Below are positions 59,060-64,000 of a stretch of DNA of 64,000 bases, in pieces (position 1 is the stretch's first letter; each line of letters begins with the position of its first letter). The stretch lies in contig NC_008817.1 of assembly GCF_000015665.1 (NCBI RefSeq), forward strand, positions 186,001 to 250,000, in the 5' to 3' direction. Position numbers and translations under genes: made by a program. Origin of the DNA: Prochlorococcus marinus str. MIT 9515 (lineage in GTDB: Bacteria; Cyanobacteriota; Cyanobacteriia; PCC-6307; Cyanobiaceae). The notes below the pieces were generated by a model. It saw only the letters and a list, made by a program, of their open reading frames with translations, had not been told where the DNA came from and ran no database searches.

Positions 59060-59401
59060 ATGGTTTTTAAACCCCAAAAGACTAAATTTCAACTTTTAGT
59101 TATTGATAATTTTGATAGTTTAAGCCAATGGGCAGCGAATCCATGGCGAAGGTATTCTTTAGCTTTAACTGTTGTTTTGACTGGTTACTTTTTTGGGAGT
59201 TCACTAGGAATGATTAGTGCTGTTGCAGAATTGATTGATCCCGTAGGAGCTTTTTTATCAGTTTTTTTTATTGAAGTTTTGATTCAATTTAGACGCAGAT
59301 TACGGTTTGATAGGAGAAAAAAATTATTAGTATTGTTAATCGATTCATTAAGATTGGGATTGTTTTATGGTTTTTTTACCGAAAGCCTTAAATTACTTTG
59401 A
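59060..59401 (+). CDS. DUF565 / Ycf20-like membrane protein
   Basis: About 113 residues with the cyanobacterial/plastid Ycf20 (DUF565) pattern: WAANPWRRYSLALTVVLTGYFFGSS, then a second hydrophobic segment with PVGAFLSVFFIEVLIQFRRR. ATG 59060 is the likely start; an in-frame TTG 59054 adds two residues. Ycf20-type proteins have been linked to photoprotection in algae and plants. Confidence 0.82.
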   Translation: MVFKPQKTKFQLLVIDNFDSLSQWAANPWRRYSLALTVVLTGYFFGSSLGMISAVAELIDPVGAFLSVFFIEVLIQFRRRLRFDRRKKLLVLLIDSLRLGLFYGFFTESLKLL

Positions 59402-59403
59402 AT

Positions 59404-60420
59404 TTATTTATTGAATTTGCTTAATAAATAAAGTAAAGCCATTCTTGTAGGAATTCCATTAGAGACTTGATCATTTATTAAGCAATTTGGATATTCATCA
59501 ACTATTCTGCTGCTAATTTCAATACCACGATTAATAGGCCCAGGATGCAGGATAGGAATATTTTTATCATTCATAGATAGCTTTTCTGGAGTTAAACAAT
59601 AATTTTCACTATAAGATTTGATACTGCTTAATAAATTCTCCATCATTCTTTCTTTTTGTAATCTTAAAACAATCACCGCATCTGCATCTTTAATGGAGTC
59701 TTCTAATGACCTCGAAATTGTAATGGAACCCCTAGAAGAAATTGGGTCTCTTAATTGATTGGGAGGAGAACTACTTACAAAACTAGTAAATTCTTCAGGA
59801 ATAAGTGTTGGAGGGCCACACAAGATTACGTTCGCACCAAATGCAGTCAATGCCCAAAGATTTGATCGGGCAACTCTTGAATGCAATACATCCCCCACTA
59901 TTAAAATTTTTTTAGAATATAAGATCTCTGGTTTCATCAATTCAGGAGAAAAGAACTTTATTAATGTATAAAGATCTAGTAATCCTTGACTAGGATGGCT
60001 ATGTAAACCATCACCAGCATTGAGCACCGAAGTTTTTGTATTAGTTGCATCTAGTTTTTTTGAAATTTCTAGAGGTACATGACTAGATGAATGTCTAATG
60101 ATTAGTATATCTGATCCCATTGCGGCGTATGTTAATGCAGTATCTATAAGAGTTTCTCCTTTACTCAAAGAACTTGAAGAAGGAGAAAAGCTTTGAACGT
60201 CAGCAGAAAGCCTTTTGGCCGCGAGCTCAAAGCTGTTACGCGTTCTAGTGCTGGCCTCAAAAAATATTGAGGTTATTAAATTTCCTTGTAAAGCAGGTAT
60301 TTTTTTTGTACCAGCATTAATTAGAGATTTGAATCTTTCAGTTAACTCAAAAACTGATTTATAATCATAGATTGAGAAATTTGAGAGTGTGAGGATATGT
60401 TTGTGAGGCCAATTTCCCAT
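59404..60420 (-). CDS. pyrB: Aspartate carbamoyltransferase catalytic subunit
   Basis: A 338-residue pyrimidine-synthesis enzyme. The carbamoyl phosphate motif [39 protein letters not shown] and [10 protein letters not shown] are all present. It shares one base at its start with the methylpurine glycosylase stop (60420). Confidence 0.96.
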   Translation of the reverse strand: MGNWPHKHILTLSNFSIYDYKSVFELTERFKSLINAGTKKIPALQGNLITSIFFEASTRTRNSFELAAKRLSADVQSFSPSSSSLSKGETLIDTALTYAAMGSDILIIRHSSSHVPLEISKKLDATNTKTSVLNAGDGLHSHPSQGLLDLYTLIKFFSPELMKPEILYSKKILIVGDVLHSRVARSNLWALTAFGANVILCGPPTLIPEEFTSFVSSSPPNQLRDPISSRGSITISRSLEDSIKDADAVIVLRLQKERMMENLLSSIKSYSENYCLTPEKLSMNDKNIPILHPGPINRGIEISSRIVDEYPNCLINDQVSNGIPTRMALLYLLSKFNK

Positions 60421-60917
60421 TATGTTATCCCAAGCAAATTATTAGTTGATTTTTTTAAATCAGGATTTCTATCTCCTTTTTCTCTTTTACTAATACTTCT
60501 ACTCCTTTTAAGATACCAACGCCATTTTATATTTTTTGCTTTAGATATGCCAATTCTTGTTGTTTGAATTAAATCTTTTTTATCTAAAAATGACTCTCTT
60601 TTACTGATCCATAAACATTTATTATCCAAAATATCGAGGGAATTTAATTTATCATCTATTTCAAATGTTTTAGTTACTAATCCTGGACCAGAAGCTAATC
60701 TTTCGTTTTTATTTGATACGAAAACCGCTCTTATCAAGACACCACTTGCAAAATTATTTTTATCAGTGACAATGTTCAAACAATGATGAATCCCATAAGA
60801 TCTATAAATATAAAATCTTCCAGGTTCACCAAAAAGTACTTCATTAGAAGGCGTCTTTTTTTTATGTCCATGACAAGCTTCTTCTTCTTGTGAATAAGCT
60901 TCAGTTTCAACTATCAT
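60420..60917 (-). CDS. mpg: 3-Methyladenine (methylpurine) DNA glycosylase, start unclear
   Basis: An AAG-family base-excision glycosylase. The first ATG (60915-60917) gives 165 residues starting at MIVETEAY, with the catalytic glutamate. The family has about 30-40 more residues before this; the frame upstream stays open to 61109 and encodes FFYRHSKFVAPDLVGCYLI, which matches the missing N-terminus. That stretch has no ATG, GTG or TTG; only non-standard starts such as ATT 61073 occur. So the true start is upstream but cannot be fixed. Confidence 0.82.
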   Translation of the reverse strand: MIVETEAYSQEEEACHGHKKKTPSNEVLFGEPGRFYIYRSYGIHHCLNIVTDKNNFASGVLIRAVFVSNKNERLASGPGLVTKTFEIDDKLNSLDILDNKCLWISKRESFLDKKDLIQTTRIGISKAKNIKWRWYLKRSRSISKREKGDRNPDLKKSTNNLLGIT

Positions 60918-61239
60918 ACCTTTTAATAGCCCTTTACCAATTATATTTCTAATCAGGTAGCATCCAACTAAGTCAGGTGCTACAAACTTGGAATGCCGAT
61001 AAAAAAAATTTTTTTTAAAAAATTGTGTTTCTATTTTTAAATACTTATCTAAGTTTATTTTTAGCGGTGAAATACATTTAAGTCTAGCTTTTGAATCATC
61101 AAAGAATAGTTATTCTAAATTATGAGAGCAGACAAATACTTTTTATCAATTTTGTTCAATTGATTGCCGATTTAAGTAATGTTTTGGAAAATCCTTTAAA
61201 ATTTATAGTGAAATTGATTTTTTTGATAAGACAATCCAA

Positions 61240-61533
61240 ATGAAACGAATCAGCAGTGATGAAGTAAAAAAAGTCGCAGAATTAGCCAGACTTGAATTAA
61301 ATGAAAATGAAATTCATCAACACGCAGAACAGTTAGAAAAGATATTGGAATATATTAAACAACTAGAGAAAATTAATACTGAAAATATTGCATGTACGAC
61401 TAGAGCGATAGAAGTGGTAAACGTATTGAGAAAAGATGAACGGAGAGATTATGAAAATTCCGATGAGCTTCTAGATTTGGCACCTTCAAGAGAAAATAAA
61501 TTTTTTAAAGTGCCAAAAATTATTAATGAATAA
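61240..61533 (+). CDS. gatC: Glutamyl-tRNA(Gln)/aspartyl-tRNA(Asn) amidotransferase subunit C
   Basis: A 97-residue GatC. SDEVKKVAELARLELNENEI, then the helix EQLEKILEYIKQLEKINTENI and the C-terminal LAPSRENKFFKVPKII are typical. It stabilises the GatCAB complex that makes Gln-tRNA. It converges on crtR with no gap. Confidence 0.93.
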   Translation: MKRISSDEVKKVAELARLELNENEIHQHAEQLEKILEYIKQLEKINTENIACTTRAIEVVNVLRKDERRDYENSDELLDLAPSRENKFFKVPKIINE

Positions 61534-62433
61534 TTAATTACCGCCAATAAAATTTTTGTTAACTATCCTTAATAAAAATTTTTTTACTTTAAAAATTGGG
61601 AATGAATTTATGATTTTTCTAAGTTTTCCTTTTTTACTTTTGTGGCTTCTTATCCCTATAAGAAGATCATAAATAAAATTAAAAGTATCATGTTTAGTTT
61701 CAAAAATACCAACTCTTTGAGGTGAACCTTTCATCTCTAATAAAGGTTTGGTTTTTTCATAGGCTATTTTATATTCAAACCATGGAATTGAAGGCCATAG
61801 GTGATGAATTAAATGGTAATTCTGACCCATTATTAGGATATTTAAAAAATTACCGGGATAAACTCTTGAGTTTATCCATTTATTTCTGGATTGGAATGGT
61901 CGATGTGGGAGATAATCAAAGAAAATACCTAAAGTAACTCCAACCATAAGTGCAGGGCCAAACCATAAATTATAAATTAGATTCATAAAGTCAAATTTTA
62001 AGCCAGCTAAAATGATTGTTATAAATATGGATCTTTCTAAACCCCACTGCAGTAATTCATTTTTTCTCCAAAGTTTTCTTTGAAAGAAAAATATTTCATG
62101 ATAAAAAAATCTGGGAGCAATAAGCCAAATTGGTCCAAAGGTACTAACAATATGATCAGGGTCATTTTTAGGATCATTTACATGAATATGATGTTGTAAG
62201 TGAACTCTAGTAAAAACTGGAAAACTGAATCCCAAAAGTATAGCTGATCCATGTCCCATTGCTTGATTTATCCAAGGTATGGGATGAGCAGCTTTGTGAC
62301 ATGCATCATGGATTACAGTGCCTTCAATATGAAGAGCAAGAAATGCAGTAGCAACTAATAGTGGAAGAGGCCAAACACCTCTATACCACTGCCAAATACT
62401 TAGAAAAGCAAGAAAATAACCACCAAAAAACAA
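61534..62433 (-). CDS. crtR: Beta-carotene hydroxylase CrtR (N-terminus extends upstream)
   Basis: A di-iron fatty-acid-desaturase-superfamily enzyme making zeaxanthin. Histidine boxes are HDACHKAAH, HLQHH and HLIHHLWP, with several membrane segments. TTG 62433 gives 299 residues, but the frame upstream to 62556 is open and encodes SKISGWQREI, then IDPPNFWNPTLG, the conserved N-terminal family segment. No ATG, GTG or TTG exists there; ATT at 62553 or 62523 is possible. The mature protein is probably ~330-340 residues. Confidence 0.87.
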   Translation of the reverse strand: MFFGGYFLAFLSIWQWYRGVWPLPLLVATAFLALHIEGTVIHDACHKAAHPIPWINQAMGHGSAILLGFSFPVFTRVHLQHHIHVNDPKNDPDHIVSTFGPIWLIAPRFFYHEIFFFQRKLWRKNELLQWGLERSIFITIILAGLKFDFMNLIYNLWFGPALMVGVTLGIFFDYLPHRPFQSRNKWINSRVYPGNFLNILIMGQNYHLIHHLWPSIPWFEYKIAYEKTKPLLEMKGSPQRVGIFETKHDTFNFIYDLLIGIRSHKSKKGKLRKIINSFPIFKVKKFLLRIVNKNFIGGN

Positions 62434-62726
62434 TCCTAATGTTGGGTTCCAAAAATTTGGAGGGTCGATATAATTTCTTATCTCCCTTTGCCAACCACTT
62501 ATCTTAGAAGAATTAGTTTGAATATTTTTATTTTGACTAGTTAATTTTGAAATTGTCTATATGTAATCTATAGATAATATAACCAATTATTTATAGTGAT
62601 TGCATAACTATCTCTAATATTTTTTAAGTTTCTAAAATTTTTAAAAATTCAATTATGTGTCAAATTGAGGATCTTAAGTAAAAATTATTTTTAAAATTTA
62701 CCTTGCTAAACTAAAATTTCATTATT

Positions 62727-62808
62727 GCGGTCGTGGCGGAATTGGTAGACGCGCGAGTTTTAGGTACTCGTATCTTCGGGTGTGGGAGTTCAAGTCTCCC
62801 CGACCGCA
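62727..62808 (+). tRNA. tRNA-Leu (UAG anticodon)
   Basis: Acceptor arms GCGGTCG (62727-62733) and CGACCGC (62801-62807) pair fully; the anticodon loop TTTAGGT lies between CGAGT and ACTCG, giving anticodon TAG. The long variable arm of a class II tRNA is present. No encoded CCA. It is not the intron-bearing UAA tRNA-Leu of other cyanobacteria. Confidence 0.95.
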
Positions 62809-62891
62809 TTTCAAGAGAAAATTAATATAAATCAATTTAATGAGTTAATTATTTGAATTATTACTATACTCAAAGATAATAACGCAAGATT

Positions 62892-63419
62892 TTGGTAATT
62901 TATTTAGGTTGTTTTTATATATTTATTGGGATTACATTTTTGTTAATACCTCTTTTATATATCGAATTAGGCAGACCAAGAGATCTAATAAAAGCGGGTT
63001 TGAATTTAATGATTGGGATGTTATTACTTGTTAAGAGCAATATTTTTGTTAATTTTTACGCTTCAACTTTAATTGTAGTAACTTTATTATTTATTTTTTA
63101 TTTAGTAGAAATTTTTTCTATAAGATGGAATCAATTAACTAACCAAGAGCAAAATAATTTAAAAACTTTCAAAGAATTGAAAAAAAACTTTTTAACATTC
63201 ATAGAGGCTATCTCTCTAGCAAGGAAAGACTTTTTAAATTTCAATAGTATTTTTAAATTTGGAAGAAACAATGAAAATTTAAATAAAAAAAAGTGGGTTA
63301 GGAATGGTGAAAATGATAATATAAGTAATTCAAACAAAAATAATTTACTGACTTTAGAGATGCAAAAAAAAGCAACAATTCAATCTAAAAAAGATACAAT
63401 TGATGTTGAAAATATATAA
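62892..63419 (+). CDS. Membrane protein, possibly Ycf66-like
   Basis: A 175-residue protein with two to three membrane helices in the first 75 residues (IFIGITFLLIPLLYIELGRPRDLIKAGLNL) and a charged, low-complexity C-terminal half. The RxRDLIKAGLNLMIG segment resembles the N-terminal domain of Ycf66, but I could not confirm it. TTG 62892 is an uncertain start. It lies upstream of ileS. Confidence 0.55.
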   Translation: MVIYLGCFYIFIGITFLLIPLLYIELGRPRDLIKAGLNLMIGMLLLVKSNIFVNFYASTLIVVTLLFIFYLVEIFSIRWNQLTNQEQNNLKTFKELKKNFLTFIEAISLARKDFLNFNSIFKFGRNNENLNKKKWVRNGENDNISNSNKNNLLTLEMQKKATIQSKKDTIDVENI

Positions 63420-63462
63420 ATAAAACAAATACATTCAATACTTATAAATCCCATAAATTCTA

Positions 63463-64000
63463 ATGAAACCCAAAAATAATAAAGATAAAAAATCTAAGTT
63501 TTCCTATAAAGAGACATTAAATTTGCTGAAGACTGATTTTTCAATGCGAGCTAATTCAGTAAGTAGGGAACCTCAAATACAGGAATTCTGGTTGAAAAAT
63601 AAGATTGATTTGGAATTGGGTTCATCGAATTTAGGTGAAAAATTTACTTTGCACGATGGGCCTCCTTATGCAAATGGTTCTCTTCATATGGGACATGCTT
63701 TAAATAAAGTTTTAAAGGATATTATTAATAAATATAAAACTCTTAAGGGATTCAAGGTTCATTTTGTCCCTGGTTGGGATTGTCATGGATTACCAATTGA
63801 ATTAAAAGTCTTACAGAGTTTAAAATCTCATGAAAGAAAAGATTTAGATTCTTTAGGATTAAGAAAAAAAGCGACAGATTACGCAAAGATTCAGATAAAA
63901 AATCAACTAGAGGGTTTTAAGAGATGGGGTATATGGGGAGACTGGGATAATCCATATTTAACTCTTAAGAATAATTATGAATCTGCCCAAATTGGTGTTT
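63463..64000 (+). CDS. ileS: Isoleucyl-tRNA synthetase, N-terminal part (cut by window edge)
   Basis: The first ~179 codons. [22 protein letters not shown] carries the HIGH-equivalent HMGH of class I synthetases in the form typical of IleRS, followed by [14 protein letters not shown]-like [17 protein letters not shown]. The gene continues past the window. Start is ATG 63463. Confidence 0.95.
   Translation, partial: MKPKNNKDKKSKFSYKETLNLLKTDFSMRANSVSREPQIQEFWLKNKIDLELGSSNLGEKFTLHDGPPYANGSLHMGHALNKVLKDIINKYKTLKGFKVHFVPGWDCHGLPIELKVLQSLKSHERKDLDSLGLRKKATDYAKIQIKNQLEGFKRWGIWGDWDNPYLTLKNNYESAQIGV

Noticed and set aside
61001-61022. A8-T8-A6 tract in the mpg N-terminal region as a frameshift cause
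   Set aside because: Shifting frames across the tract still gives no standard start, so an indel alone does not solve the missing start.
61722-61937. 71-residue plus-strand frame inside crtR
   Set aside because: Antisense to CrtR, whose histidine boxes are intact; no coding signs of its own.

Overview
The window looks like chromosome from a high-light Prochlorococcus (marine picocyanobacterium). The base composition is very AT-rich, gene packing is tight with many ATGA or 1-base overlaps, and the proteins are cyanobacterial: D1 (psbA), PsbO, a CrtR-type carotene hydroxylase, SbtA/SbtB, CP12, a Ycf20-like protein and a phylloquinone (men) cluster. The clade call rests on composition, gene content and remembered gene order. 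No strain can be assigned from sequence alone.

Layout. 1-4741: phylloquinone genes menE (cut by the window edge), menC and menA, with menF divergent, then gshB and grxC. 4817-8470: a plus-strand run prfB (programmed frameshift), a small membrane protein, ybeY, dgkA, a trpG/pabA amidotransferase and a metallo-beta-lactamase-like protein that has lost its metal motif. 8467-20057: hisC, argS, nadC, mnmE, a DUF2062 protein, a bifunctional Rel, an orphan fused ABC ATPase, a pseudouridine synthase and RbgA. 20285-26374: pgk, a hypothetical exported protein, murG, a class I aminotransferase, pyrD and rnhA. 26422-32584: rplL, rplJ, rplA, rplK, nusG, secE and a ClpB-type chaperone, with an L10 leader before rplJ and a terminator after rplL. 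32871-37371: eno, an ABC1 kinase pair and trxB.

37392-40337 is a three-gene inorganic-carbon operon: a SulP/BicA-like transporter, the SbtA bicarbonate transporter and its PII-like partner SbtB. 40565-45734: hemB, a VOC protein, mutS2, obgE and a small protein. 45785-48001: CP12, a glutathione-transferase-like protein and an aspartoacylase-like protein. 48084-51309 holds two copies of psbA inside a 1273-base direct repeat, separated by a 680-base spacer that is not duplicated. aroC, a KDPG-aldolase-like gene, ftsH, sat, psbO and coaBC follow. 58507-64000: small conserved proteins, pyrB, a methylpurine glycosylase, gatC, crtR, tRNA-Leu(UAG), a membrane protein and the start of ileS.

Most of the window is ordinary core genome. 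The parts most worth a second look are the psbA duplication and its spacer, the prfB frameshift site, the degenerate metallo-beta-lactamase, the carbon-uptake operon, and two genes (mpg, crtR) whose conserved N-termini lie upstream of any ATG, GTG or TTG. I found no CRISPR array, transposase, integrase or defence cluster.
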